Source of the DNA: Gonapodya prolifera JEL478
Taxonomy: Eukaryota; Monoblepharomycota; Monoblepharidomycetes; Monoblepharidales; Gonapodyaceae
Length of the DNA stretch: 64,000 bases
NCBI GenBank assembly: GCA_001574975.1
Contig: KQ965745.1
Location: forward strand, 62,001 to 126,000
Reading direction: 5' to 3'
Within the stretch, counting starts at the first letter, position 1, and each line of letters opens with the position of its first letter. The notes under the pieces were generated by a model. The model did not search any database. It was not told where the DNA came from and saw only the letters and a program-made list of their open reading frames with translations. Positions 1 through 12,069 of this stretch are shown one piece after another. The translations under genes and the position numbers were made by a program.

Positions 1-2722
1 GCCGTATTCTCGTATTCGCAAACGCTTTTCGCGGGACTCACGCCTTCTCCTTGAGAGGTTTGCCCACCCATTTCCGCAGCATTCTCCGCCCGAACGATGT
101 GACGGTATGGTCCATCAAGGAGAACAGCGAGCCCCGTTCTGTTCCTTCCTGCGTTCTGAATATCTAAGCGCACAGAGTGTTGGGGGTGGGTGGGGGGTTG
201 GGTATCGGCTGGGGGCACGACGTAACGCTCAAACGACTGTAACATGCCCACCTCCAAATTATTCAGCGTGTTCCCATTCAAGCACATTTCAATCCGTTCC
301 GTAAACTTGCGGAAGCTCTCTGTGGTCTTAAACACGTGGCGGAGTCCAAAATCCTCAAGGTATCGCAGCAGGGCCGCCAAGCACACGAGCACGGTGTCGG
401 GGAGGGAGGACGCGGTGCCCATGAGCAGAGCCGACGTGGGCGACGTGGAGTCCGACGACGCGTAGAACTGGGCGAGGTAGTCCTTGGCGCTACATCCATG
501 CATTTGCAGTGGTGTCAATACCCTGAATCTCCAACCCAGGCAGGGGACAGGGCGAGTCCCCCCACCGCCAACGCTCTGCCACTCACCGCGTCCGCTTCCA
601 CACAGTATCCCGCAACCGCTCCACCCTGACGGCGTCCTCGCCCGCGTTGGCGTACACGGACTGCTCGGCGTAGTTGGCGATGAGCTTCTCCGTCGCGGCC
701 GAGAGCGGGTCCATGGGAAGCAGGATCTCGGCTGGGTGCAGGTGCAGGAGGCGCGTGGAGAGCTCGTCTACGCTTACGCGTATGCGTGCGGGTGTGGGTG
801 TGTGTTTGTTGGGGGGGGGGCATGAGTGGTCGCAGGCACCAAAAAAGAAAAGCGGTGAAAGTGAGACCCCCACTCGTGACCACCCCAGCGCGGACAACGC
901 AACACCCACTGCGCACGCCGTTATCTTCAAACTCGTCGTACACCACGTCCCCCGTCGCTAGCTGCACGCCCACGATCGCCACCGTCACTTTCTCGCGGTC
1001 CAGCACGCCCTGGCCTTTGCTCTTGCTCTTGCTCCTTTCCGCCGCCGGGCTCTTGCTAGCGCACTTATCCTTCCCCGCCCCCGCCCCCGCCCCGCCAGTG
1101 TCCTCGAACAAACACACGAGGAACCCCGCGGCAGGCTGCACGTCCACGGCTGCGTCGGCGGCGGCGGCGGCGCTGTCGGGGTTGAGCTCCGACAGGCCCA
1201 GGTCGTCGACGAGGGTGGACGTGGTGTACAGGTTGGTCAGTTTGCGCACGAAGGGGCCCGAGCGGTTGTCGCCGACTTTTTTAAGCGCGGCGGTTTCCCT
1301 GGGGGTGGATGGGGGTGGGGGGTTCGCTCAAGGTTATAAAGACTTCGCCGGAAATACACGGGAGGCGGACACGGCGGCCACGCAACTCACATCTGCCTCA
1401 CAACCCCAACTTTATACCCCGCATGGACGAGTCTTTTGACGTGCACGGGCAGGCGCTGCGAGGGTATAGAGGCGGTGAGAAAGTTGTGGTCGAGGTATGC
1501 GACGATGCCGAGGTGTTTGGATGCTGTCTGGTGTCGGTCGGCGGGCGCGGGGGTGGTACGGTGGGCAATAGGGCACACGATGTGAGAAATGATGAGGGAC
1601 ACTCGACGTCCTCGGCTCAGAGCTCCCAGCTCCCAGCTCGCACTTCAAACACTCACTCTCGCGTCCTCGTCAAAAAACCGAAACTTGTACCCGACCTCAA
1701 TCACAAGCAGCACGTCGGGGTACTTTTTCCTCAAGTCCACGTACTGCTCCTCCAGCGGGGTGTACGCCGCCCCTCCTGCCTTCTTCTTCGCCGCGGGCTT
1801 TTTGGCTCTTCCCTTAGCGGCGGGCTCCTCGTCGCTGTCGAGGTCCATCGTGTCGGACGACCCCCCGCCGCCCGCGTCGGGCACGTCGGTGACGGCGACA
1901 CGAGAGCGGTAGGAAAGGTCGAGCCGCTTTGCCCATTCGAGACGCTGTTTGGGTGATTTGACGGACGAGGGGTTTGGCTTTTGGGCGGGGCGTTTCGCGG
2001 GTGAGGACGGTGCAGGTGCTGGTACTGCAGGGTGCGGAGGGTCCGCGTCAACGTCCGCGTCAACGTCAACGTCAACGTCCATTTGGCTGTTCTGTCGGTC
2101 GCCATTGCCGTCTGCCGCCGCCACCGCCTCGTCGTCGTCGCCGTCCTTCCCAGCATCCGCGTACGTCTCCGCCTGAGCGGTGTTCTTCTTCTTCACGGGC
2201 GACCACCCGAATTGCCGCGTAAGGTCCGTGTCCGTGTCGACGTCGCCGTTGGTGGTCTGGCGTGGAAGAGCAAGAGCACGAAGTCTAGCGAACCAACCCA
2301 TGCCGCGTTGCCAATTCACGAGAACCCGAACCTTTGCTCGCTTGGGAGTCGTGCTGGGCTGTCTCGGCGGCGGTGTTGTCTCTCTGGAGGGGGAGATACC
2401 TGGGTTGTCAGTCGCAGCACACGTGATGGCAGTCGGAGTGGGAGTCGGCCATGGTTTGATTTGATTCGTCGCATCATGGCCCCGAAACACCACGTAAGCC
2501 CACGAGCAAGTCAGCATGCGGTGCATCCATGCTCCCACCTGTGCCAACCACGGCCTCTCCGTCGTCGTCGTCGTCGTCGTCCTCCAGCAGCTTCCGTTTC
2601 TTCGGCCCGGCTGTCTTGGCGGGTGCCGTGGTGGGCAGTGGCGCGGCTTTGGGTGCAAAGAAGTGTGAGATTGTCTTCTGGACCATCTTGGCGCCGTTGG
2701 CGGTGGCGGGCTTGCCCTTCAT
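1..2722 (-). CDS. MSH3: DNA mismatch repair protein MSH3, N-terminal part (runs off left edge)
   Basis: MutS homologue that, with MSH2, forms MutSbeta and binds insertion/deletion loops in the nucleus. The first exon starts at ATG 2722-2720 (an ATG at 2686 in the same frame is an alternative) and carries a PCNA-binding PIP box QKTISHFF within its first 22 residues, as MSH3/MSH6 do. A long acidic, low-complexity linker follows. Around 1650-1770 comes the MutS domain I start ([17 protein letters not shown], then [12 protein letters not shown]). The next exon (about 1400-1500) reads [16 protein letters not shown] and [10 protein letters not shown], matching the MSH3 mismatch-binding domain. Connector and lever parts follow to position 1 ([17 protein letters not shown] at about 60-110). 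The clamp remainder and the ATPase lie outside the window. At least five introns. Family assignment is firm; exact inner exon ends are not all fixed. Confidence 0.9.
2041..2080 (-). repeat. Hexanucleotide coding repeat in MSH3 linker
   Basis: Tandem GTCAAC/GTCCGC hexamers on the + strand encode alternating Asp-Val/Asp-Ala pairs in the disordered linker of MSH3. Seen directly. Confidence 0.85.
2561..2582 (-). repeat. Pure GTC trinucleotide run in MSH3 exon 1
   Basis: Seven consecutive GTC units on the + strand encode an uninterrupted Asp run just after the PIP box of MSH3. A length-unstable tract in a repair gene. Confidence 0.85.
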
Positions 2723-2965
2723 GGTTGCGGGGTGTCGTTGGGAAGACCGACCGCAGCACCCGGCCGCGTCTGGCCCGGAATTCATTGAGCACAAGTGCTG
2801 CCAGACACGCAGAGAATTGAATTGCCGCGGTAAGAGAAAATAGAACTGAACAAACGCGAGCGGACGCGGCTCAACAAGTTCCGGCTGATCTCCCGGCTCA
2901 ACCACCGCTTGCGAAGCTGCGCGTTCTGTGACTCACCGCCCCACGCACTCACTTCCACCCGCGCC

Positions 2966-3690
2966 ATGTCCGCCATCGACACGTCCCGCCGCCTCGCGCG
3001 CATCATCGGCCCCACGCTCGCAGTCACCACGGCAACCGAAGCATTCAACGCGCACATCTGGGCGGGAAACACGGCGGCTGGCGTCTTCTTCAACGGATCT
3101 GTCCTGTTCGTCGCCGGGCTATCGATCGTGCAGAGCCACAACGTCTGGAAAGGGTGGCCTGCAGCGGTGACGGCCGTCGGGTGGGCAGCGGCGGCGTTGG
3201 GAACGTATCGCATGGTCGCGCCCGACAGCGTGCTCGAGGGGGTGAGGAGGTCCAGGCCCGAGACGTTGAAGTGTGAGTGGTCGCTGAGCGGAGTGAGTGC
3301 AGCGAACGGAGCGAGGACTCCGAGCGCCCTTCACTGACCGAGGACTCTTTCGCGGAGCGAAACGTAGCCCTACCGAGGCAACTGACGAACCGTTGCCCTA
3401 CCGAGGCAACTGACGCACGCGGAGCGTATTCCTCCGCAAAGCAGGATTGTATTGCATTCGCGGAGCGAGGAGTTCGCCAGAGGCAAAAGTCAAAGTGGAA
3501 TACTCTCGCGGGCATTCGCATTTGCATTTGATGCCATTCCCATTTCCATCTCCATTTGGCGATAACGTACTGACGTACCGTCTCTCGATTTCACAAATCC
3601 CACGTCCCACGTCCCACGTCCTACGTCCCAGTCGGACCCTACGTCCTCACACTCTTCGGTCTGTGGTTGACTTGGAAGGGATACAATTAA
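2966..3690 (+). CDS. Small four-helix membrane protein, two exons
   Basis: Exons 2966-3272 and 3632-3690 join through a split Phe codon (T|TC) into about 121 residues ending in TAA. Four hydrophobic segments are visible: near residues 12-25, 35-55 (VFFNGSVLFVAGLSIV), 63-82 (AAVTAVGWAAAALGTY) and the last 18 residues (GPYVLTLFGLWLTWKGYN). There is no signal peptide beyond the first helix and no catalytic motif. The start ATG has good context (GCGCCATGT) and lies 244 bp from the divergent MSH3 start, so the two probably share a promoter region. I do not recognise a named family; similar short predicted membrane proteins with a His-x-Trp after helix 1 occur in fungi (from memory, unchecked). Odd point: its only intron is 359 nt, much longer than its neighbours', and carries a GC-rich repeat. 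Confidence 0.8.
3273..3631 (+). repeat. Long intron filled with GC-rich repeat (introner-like block)
   Basis: Donor GTGAGT at 3273, acceptor CAG at 3629-3631. Inside are a 21-nt direct repeat GCCCTACCGAGGCAACTGACG at 3367-3387 and 3395-3415, palindromic CGCGGAG/CTCCGCG pieces, and AATACTCTCGCG at 3499-3510. The last motif and the GGAG..CTCCGCG pieces recur in the long introns at 46817-47099 and 58639-58904. A run of CACGTCC/CCCACGT heptamers sits just before the acceptor. Confidence 0.7.
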
Positions 3691-4302
3691 ATTTGAATTT
3701 GAATTGGAGTATTGTTTTACGTACATAGGATGTGGGATGGGGTGGAGTCGAGTTGCTATTGTTATCGCTGTATTTTTCATGTATGCGAATCGATGCGAAG
3801 CCACCATCTCGATTCCCAGTCGGACTTTTCGTCTTTGTTCAATAATCTTTTGTCTTGTTGACTACGTGCAGACTGAGCGGTACATTTTTTTTTTTTTTTT
3901 TTCATTGTTAAATGCTTGGCTGGTTTGGCAATGCTTCCACGGGGAGAGCTTTCTTCTTCGTGTTTTTGTTTCCTCTCACACTTATCTTTGTGCTAGCGAG
4001 GCTTGTGCCTGTTTTAATGCTACACAGCAGGATAAACTGAAGCCACGATACCCCGCATCGAATTTAAATGCATCAAGGGTTTGTAGTGTGTCACATTCGA
4101 CTTCAACCCCGTGCATTCAAAATGGCGAGCCGGAGCATATGACATGCATTTATGTAACAAAACTACTGCACGAAAGTCCACATTTATATTCGTACCGGGG
4201 TATTATTCTATTACTTAGGCTTCACTTCGAAACGTCTCCACTGCTGCACCACCCTCCAACCACATCCAACACACCCACTATCTCGACACCAATCCCACGA
4301 CT
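3691..4302. other. Intergenic, convergent gene ends, poly-T tract
   Basis: Lies between the stop of the + membrane protein and the stop of the - IFT121 gene, so it should hold two 3' UTRs and polyadenylation sites. AT-rich compared with the genes; contains an uninterrupted run of about 17 T near 3885-3902. Overlapping short ORFs have no coding character. Confidence 0.6.
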
Positions 4303-7300
4303 CTACATCTTCGCATGACACTGCCAACACAAAGCCCAATCAGTCACACACCACCACAAACTCCCCCAAACTGCACTCGCACTCACCAACGGACACCACC
4401 TCCACGCCCCACTCTTCCACTCCCTTCCCCCGACCCGGTGACGACAGACTCCACACACCACCACGCCCTTGACGTCCTCGTCATCAATGATCGGCCGGCC
4501 CGAGGCCACACAGAGGGGGAACGTGGACAGGCAGTGCGGGCACGCGGTGGAGGAGGAGGGGATGGTGGAGGCGCAGTTGGAGCATGTGGAGGAAGGGGCG
4601 GGGTTGTCGGTGGGGGGGTACCTGAATTTTGGTCGGTCAGCACACAGTACGACCCGCGCACGACGACGCCGCAAAACTCAAACTCACGTCCCGAAAATCT
4701 CCTTCGCCATCGCCTTCCACTTGCCCACCTCTCCTCCTCCCTCCTGACCTTTGGCACGCTCCAAACTCTCCAGCTTCCCCAACGCCTTGCCCCCCGTCGC
4801 GACGCGGCCCGTCTGCACCGCCAGGATCGCCACCAGCGCATACACCCGCCGCGGGTCGAGCACGTCGTCGTAGGCCTTAAGTTGCAGCGCCTGTTGCGTG
4901 TCGGAGGATGTGGAGCGGCGGAGGTAGCGGGGGGAGGGGGAGCATCAGTTGTTTCATTCCTTGTAAACTCCAAAAAAGTACAACAACCCCCACCGACCCC
5001 AACCCGAAACCCACCGTAATATACCCATCCTCGCATTCCCCCTTATAAAACTGTTTCTGCGCCGCCATATACAGATGCCACCCCTCCGCGGCTTTCCACG
5101 GGTTGGACGGCAGTCGCAGGTCCTGGTCTGACCCAGCCACTGCTCCCGACATTGGCGACGACACGCCTGGGGCCGTGAGCAGGGCGTCGAGCGTGCTGGA
5201 TCCATGCTGTCAAGGAGGGTGGGGGTGAGATGGCGGGAGTGGGGGGGGAAAGAGACGGGCTTAATTGATCGGCGCACGTCACAAAACACAACAAGATTTC
5301 GCCACCTACAGGGTTAAACGCGTCAGGACTGCGCTTAGAGTCCTTATATCGCGAGGCTTCCAAGGCCGCGAGGACGAATAGCTTCTTGATCGAGAGCAGT
5401 TCCGCATCGGGTCTTTTGGCGTACTCGTTGGCAACCTTTTTGCCCACACACAAAAAAGTCAGCTTGTTTATTTGCTACATGCTGGCTTTGCGACTTTGTG
5501 CCTCACCTCAAACAGCAGCGCCGCGGCGCGCCCATGCATGCCCGCACCTCGGTACATCGCCACGCACTCCATCTTTCGTCCCCGCTCGAGCAGCTGGGCA
5601 ACCACTTTCTGCATGGCCTCGCGCACGTCGTCGACTTGAGTGCCGTCGGCGAGGCGCAGCGCTTCGCTCCACTGTTTGGGGGTATTTCGGTGCGATGAGA
5701 AATGTGTCTCCCGTACGGAGAAAAGACGTTCGCGACTTCACCTGGTTCAGAGAAATGCAGGTTTCGACGGCTGCCTTTTGGTATCCGGCCTTGATGTAGC
5801 CCGCCGTTGCCGCTTCCCACAGTCCGACCGTGCTACATTTCGAAGCCAAGTCCTTTCGGGACAGACATTACTCTCCGCTTTCCACAACCACCAAAACCCC
5901 ACAACAAAATCGTGCTACATACTTTGAGCACTTCCCCATCTTCCACAACCTCGACCATCTTCGTCAGCCCGTCCCAATCCTCCGTCATATACAAGCACTC
6001 CACCATCCGCGCCGCATTATTGGAGCGCTTGTACCACGCAAGAGCCTCCTCCCACTTCCCCGCATCGCGGCACTGATCGCCCATGAGCTCGTACAGGTCT
6101 ATCATTTGCTTATCCGAGACAGGGATTGTGTGCCCCGTCGGGCGCTTGGGCGACGTCGCTCCTGCTCCTCTGCCGGCCATGGCAGCGTCTTTGGTCCCCG
6201 CGTCTGGCGGATGCAGGAGTTTCAACGCCTGGGAGTAGTTGCCGACCTCGACGTGCATATCAAAGGCAAGATCAGGTCGGTCCATGGACAGGTAGATGGA
6301 CTCGGCGATTTGGAAGTTGCCGTAGTATGTCGCGATTTCAGCCTGCTGCTTGCGCTTGTCCTGCGAGAGTAGTCTATGGTCAGCATCACGTGTCTTATAC
6401 CATGTCGGGGAGTTTACTCACGTCAAGCTTCTTTACCCTCTTGACGAGCGTAATTCCACCCCAATCTTTGCAGTTCACGAAAGCCCTCATCGCCATCTGC
6501 AGATCAAGCGAGTCAAGAGCTGTGTCTGCAACAAGCCGCCACAGCCGCGGGTGAGGGTTTGCTTCGACAAACTTGAGCACCTCAGTTACGCTATCTGATG
6601 AAATCAGTTCTGGATTCGCGGTGCGTTACGTATGCAGCAACAAATTAAAGAATGCAAACCGTCCATCACCTTTTACTTTCCGGACTGCCTCTGTCTCCCT
6701 CCACCCCAGTACAGACTTATCCCAGCCATCATCAGGATCTCTTGCAACTTGCTCGAGGCCGACAACACCGATGACTTCAAGGCCCCTAAACCCAAGAAGC
6801 CAGCCAGTGAAAGGAGTCGGTTCTTCACTTTTCATTTGAGGTCCAGAGAATACTAAAAGCCTCGACTTGTCCGCAACAGCGAGAAGCTCTGGGGACGCCA
6901 TGTCGGAGGACCATACAAGGGACATGACATCCTTCTGCGCGATGGGGAGAACGGCGGCAGGTACTGGCACGAGTACGTTGGAGGTTGATGCACCAGTCTT
7001 CCCGTTCCAAGAAGGCGCTGTGCTGTTTGGCGACAGCTGTACGACCCTGCACACATTCGCCGTGTCAAGGATCGCAGACATGCTGCCGGTCAAGTTTATC
7101 GCAACATGAAGGATCGTGAGACCGGTCGTGTAAATGTGTTGCAGCGTGATGCTTGGTAGCGAGAACTGAAACAACGTTCCTGAGGTACGAGCTACGACCA
7201 GGGTAGATTCTGAGGCTGTAATGGACACGATAGGATCATCGGTTGTGCTATCGAGACAAGAGTCGTTAATTTTTTGCGTGCAGTGTCAGTAAATTTCATT

Positions 7301-9329
7301 TCTCACATCTCTGGATTCCATCCACCTAAACCAGCCCCCACCGTCCAGGCCTTTTCTCTACCCTCACCCACAGTCCACCATCGAACCCCTTCCACAGTTC
7401 CCGCGAGGCTCGGTGCGATGCTCCCCTTTCTCGCAGCATCCAAAGCTGCAATCTTGGCAATTACCGAAGCCATCTTTCCACCTCCCGTCGTGCCTCCAGT
7501 CGCTTTTGGCTTGTTATATTCCCATGACGCAACCCACGCACCACCCCCAATGTGTACGTGAGTTGATGTGACGGCGGCCGCGGTGGGAGCAAATTCTGCT
7601 GATGCAAGTTGCACGGTGGCAATAGTTGTCCCAGCTGGGGAGGTAATGGTAGCAGTGATTTGCAGAGATGGCGAAGATGGACTTGGTGGTGGCTCGGAGA
7701 GTGACAAAGTGAGAGGGGAAGTTGAGGTTGATGTGTGGACGATGAGAACTGCGGAAGGATGGGTTCGTACTAAAAGAAGGTGGCGGACGGACCTTGGGCA
7801 AGATGTTAAGGATCAGTCTTGATAGCGAACTGTGTGAAGGCAAGGGGCTCACTTGACTACTCTGGCGCCCGTTTCAATGTTCCACCATCCCACTCCCCAT
7901 CCTTCATTGTCATCACTCGGGCGAATCTTGAGCTTTTGCTCTCCTCTCTTCCACGAATACACCACACTACCACCCCCAACTCCCGTTCTACCGGCAGCCC
8001 CCCGCCTTGGATCTGTGTCCTCGCACCAGCCCCATATGTCCCACTTGTCGTATCTGACATTAACAAAGTAAACTGCCCCGTCGACCCCGACGGCGAGGCG
8101 CATGTCCCCTGTAGACGCATCCCAGGCAAGGCTTGTGATGATTTTGCCGGGGATGCGGAGGTGGCGAAGCAACACTCCTTGAGGAGAGAGAAGGAGCAGG
8201 TGTGGCACTGATTTGTCTTGCGGAGAGGAGGAGCCGGACTGCACGGGGGCTGGGAGTCCCGCTGCAGCAAGGATAGTGCCTGTTGAGTTCCAAGATAGAA
8301 TCGGGGATGCGAGCGGGGTGGAGACGCTGAGAGGTGTGAGGTCACGGTTGGATGTAAACAGAAGGATCGTGCCCGAAGAAAGAGCAATAGCGAGAGAGGG
8401 ATTCGGTGTCGCTAACTGATGTGATGGAGAGGAGCAAGGGTGCCACTCCATACATGAGATTGGTGAGGTGGTTGAAGCGGTTGTTGGTTTGGCAATTGCC
8501 TCCACCGTGCCAGTGACCCCCCCATTATAGTCCCACACCTGTATTTCGCCCGATTCCATGGCGAAAAGTAGGAGTGTACCATCGGGGGACCACGCAAGGC
8601 TCACTGGGGTGCCGGAGAGGTTCTTGCTCCATAAACGAGCACCGTCAACGGAGCCTGCGATAACTGTACCATCCCTGTAGGCTATGCAGATTCTTTTCCC
8701 TTCAGGATCCCAGCGCATGTCCGCAACTGTGGACTTCCCTCGGTTATTGACCATTTCTTCGTACCAAGCACCTTTGTACATAATCCAGACAATGATGAGC
8801 CCAGAGGCGTCTGCAGTAGTCAGCTTCGTAAACGCTGCGTTCCACCGAATCAGTGTGACATGGTTACTGTGACCCGAAAGTGTCTGGTTCATTGATAGAG
8901 AAGATGAAGAAGCTGACCCGGACTGCAAGTCCCCTGCAAGCTTTTCTGATGACCCAGCCGCCTTTTCATTCGATGCTATAGACTCTTGTGTGGCTGTGGA
9001 AGATTGGGCGTTCGCTTGGGCACCTGCCGTTTCAAGCTTGAGCACCTTGAGCAGCCCGGCGTCGCCCCCACACGCAATGTAACCCCATTGGTTGTCCCAC
9101 GCCAGTGAAAGAACTCGTGCATTGTTCGGGATCCCGATCTAAAGGTGGCATCGCGAAGACAAGAATAGCGGAGGGCGGTTTTGAGCGGCAAATGGGATAT
9201 CCCAAAACCCATCGATTTCGTTAGTACAACGACAAGTCCATGGAAAAAGAAAAGCAAGAATGAGACATGGACGTGGTACGAGCATAGAATCGACGAGGAA
9301 CGAGCCTTTTTAGCCAAGTATGCAAACAT
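4303..9329 (-). CDS. IFT121: Intraflagellar transport protein IFT121 / WDR35
   Basis: IFT-A complex subunit that carries retrograde cargo and membrane proteins in the flagellum. The N-terminus MFAYLAKK, then IGIPNNARVLSLAWDNQ and YIACGGDAGLLKVLKLET, aligns with WDR35. WD-repeat blocks follow: SMNQTLSGHS-type at about 8880, LTTADASGLIIVWIMYKGAW, ICIAYRDGTVIAGSVDG and LLLFAMESGEIQVWD. After the two propellers, TPR-like alpha-solenoid exons read FVEANPHPRLWRLVADTAL (about 6540), YLSMDRPDLAFDMHV (about 6285) and QALKLLHPPDAG. The C-terminal zinc-binding region has CSNC, CPHC, CGVC and CPL-CHAKM, with the stop TAG at 4303-4305 and the last exon only 18 nt (4303-4320). About ten introns. The first intron (9139-9305) appears to use a GC donor (AAAAAG|GCTCGT) with a TTTAG acceptor. 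The 3' neighbour F-box gene ends 47 bp upstream on the same strand. Family is certain; some solenoid exon edges are approximate. Confidence 0.95.
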
Positions 9330-9375
9330 GTTAAGACTAGCTATGATAGCGTATGATAGCAAACGACGAAACAAT

Positions 9376-11891
9376 TCAAACCCTTCGCACATGTATAACT
9401 AATCCTTGTCCTGGAACAAATTCCAGCATGCTGAATTGGCCGCTTCCACCACCGCTTCCAGCTGACCCACTTCCGCTATTTTTATCTGACCCATCATCGC
9501 CGTCTTCCATGTCTTCATCCCCTTCATCTTCCTCCTCTTCTCCATTATCCTCCTCTTCGTTCTCACCACCATCGTTATATGCAGCTGCAGCTGCTGCCGC
9601 AGCGAGGGCGACAGCCCTCCTGTGTGCACCAACTTCGACCTCGCGTTCCCAATCAAAACCGTCATCTTCGTCGTCATCATCATCACTTTCATCCATGTCA
9701 TTTAAGTCCAACGCAGCGTCGTTTGGCTGACGTTGATCAACTTTCACACCGCCAGCTCCAGGTCCTCGGCCATCATCGTCTTCATCTTCGGAAGACCCAT
9801 AATCGGACTCTTCCATTTCCTTTTCGTAAGAGTACGTGTACCGTTTTCGTCCTCGCTTCCGTTCAAGATCGTCCTCGTCTTGATGTGTAGAGGGTTCTGA
9901 CGCCCTGTTCTTGCCCTTATCTTTATGAGCAGATCGCTTTTTAGGAAGCGGTTGCGGGTCAGAAACAGATTGGGGCTCATACGCTAGGTGAAAGGAAATA
10001 TGGTATTTGTTGTACTTGGCAGCAAAGACCCAACCTCACCGACGTTCCTATTGAACAATATCCATCCCCAGTGCGCTGTCCTCGCTGCGGTCTTGGCCGG
10101 ATATCCCTCCACCTTTCGGCGACGCTTAAATTCAGGCTATATTCTTGCCACAAGTAAGCAGAAAAACACTCACCCTTACAAACCTCTCCCGACCCCACAC
10201 GTGCCATTGGATCCTTTGAGCCTGTAGATTGTCCCTTGCCACAACATTCGTGCTCAATGGAATGGGAAGTGGTGTCAGAGTGTCAGGTAAGGGCGTAGGG
10301 AAGGGGAGACGATTGGCGTCAGCGTATGGAGGAGGAGGACTCGGTGGAGCGGGAGATGTGGAGATGGCAGCGGTGGACAACATGGGCTGAGGTCCTTCCG
10401 AATCACCGAGGAATCGCCACGAGAGAACCACTTCGTTCTCCCAAATGAGGTGACCATCCCTGCACGGAAGAATGAGTTGATGATTATTTCAATCAGACTT
10501 CCAACTTCTCTATTCTGTCTCAACATTGCCGACATCACCCACCTCAAGTGCCTCGCCCTTACTCTTCTTTCAGTCCCTGTTCCGAAATCGTCCCAGCCTA
10601 GCATCCACGAAGGATTGGCGAAGCGAACGGTCCACGTCATTCGAGTCAATTCATCCATGGTAACGAACGTTCGTCCCGCGTCCACACGAGCAACAGCATA
10701 ACTCCATTTCCACTTATTTCTGAAAATGAGATCTTCGGGAATGAGGGGGGCGAAGTAAGTGGGATACGTTGCGTGGAGAAGTAGATGAAGAAGGGGGAGT
10801 GACTCTAGAGGGTTGACGGATAAATAGAACACATTTCATCAATCAGAGACCAATTTGAAATTGCTCACCGTCCCCCAACCTCCCCGCCTTCACCACCCTT
10901 TCTAACACCATCTTTCTGACACCGCGGACAATTTTATTCTTCCACTTCCATCGATCGGAGCCTCTCGCTGGTGGCAAGCCGCCGTATGGTGCGTCGAGGT
11001 CACTTGGTTTCCAAAGACCGCGAAAAACGCGCTCCCGTAGGATAGAACAGATGTCGGAGGGGGAGAGAGAGAAAAGTACGTGATTCAACGTCGGAGTCGG
11101 GATGGACGGGTAGTTGAACGATAGGGGAGATGGCGAAGGCAACGCGGAGAGCATGGTGAAGTTGCAGAGGTGATGAGGGTGGGCCGACGGAGGAGTGGAG
11201 GATTTGTGTTTATCCGAGAGGAGAAGCCGGCTGGGGCAAGCGATGAAACAAATAAGTTGATGCAGGTTACACATTGGTGTTGGCCAAACTCGTGCTCTAG
11301 AGTGGTCGCTCCTCCGCAATCCAGACTGCGTAACGCAGCTTCTATACGCCCAACGCCTTCTCTTTGGACGCCTTGGTTTGCCAGTCCACCGAACACTCAC
11401 TAGAGACTCTTCCAAACCCTTGGGTCGTTCGCCACTAAATTCCACGCTTTTGAAACCTGCGCCATCGTGCATAGCGTTCTGCATGCCGCCTCTGCCGCAA
11501 TGGTCGCCTGCGAAACCGAAGGGTGGGACGGTATAAACCATGATCGTCCATAAGGAAAGAGACCCGGACGAGTTGGTGTGTCCGCATTCCTTGATGGTGC
11601 AGATGAAGGTGCAGCCGACGCAAGAGTTGCGTTTCGGAAGTTTTCGAGATCAGCGGGAACGAGTAAGAGCGGGATGTGTATTGACACTTCCGCCGGAAGT
11701 AGGGTCAAAAAGTCCAGTCGTGATCCCGCATAACTGTCATCCTCTTTCGTATCTTCGTATTGTTTTCCCTTTCCAGGGCTGTTCTCTGCAGACATGCCGA
11801 CGAACCCAAACGAATCAGCTTCGAAAACCGAGGGGAAAGCCGCCCTGGGGAGAAACTCGGCAGGAAATGCTCCCGGAATAATGCCCGACAT
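9376..11891 (-). CDS. F-box domain protein with acidic C-terminal tail
   Basis: Likely substrate-recognition subunit of an SCF ubiquitin ligase. Start at ATG 11891 (an in-frame ATG at 11795 is the alternative); TGA at 9376-9378. The F-box is in the first exon: DFLTLLPAEVSIHIPLLLVP, then after a variable loop CTMAQVSKAWNLVANDPRVW. Downstream exons encode a Trp-rich body (SDRWKWKNKIVRG; FRNKWKWSYAVARVDAGRTF; RFANPSWMLGWDDFGTG; ENEVVLSWRFLGD; HWGWILFNRNVAYEP) that looks like a beta-rich domain which I cannot name. The last about 140 residues are strongly Asp/Glu-rich with a 10-Ala tract and end SMLEFVPGQGLVIHVRRV. About five introns; exon edges at 10060-9970 join NRNV|AYEPQS. Function beyond the F-box is inference. 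Confidence 0.8.
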
Positions 11892-12069
11892 GAATTTAGA
11901 AGCGATCACCGATAGACAGGAGATCGATCTTCCGAATTGGGAGGCCTCAGGACTGAGAGCAGGTTGAACTCCAAACAACAAATGGTCACGGAATTCTTAA
12001 CTGTATATACTTTCTTCAGGGTTACAAAAACTACCATCACAGTTACAAACATGCTTCGACAGCAAGTAA

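Noticed and set aside
7800-7860. Coding microexon between IFT121 exons (TTCGCTATCAAG segment)
   Set aside because: It would need a 23-nt intron; a single 60-nt intron ending at CCCAAG|G keeps frame and gives VVK|SVRHLLLV.
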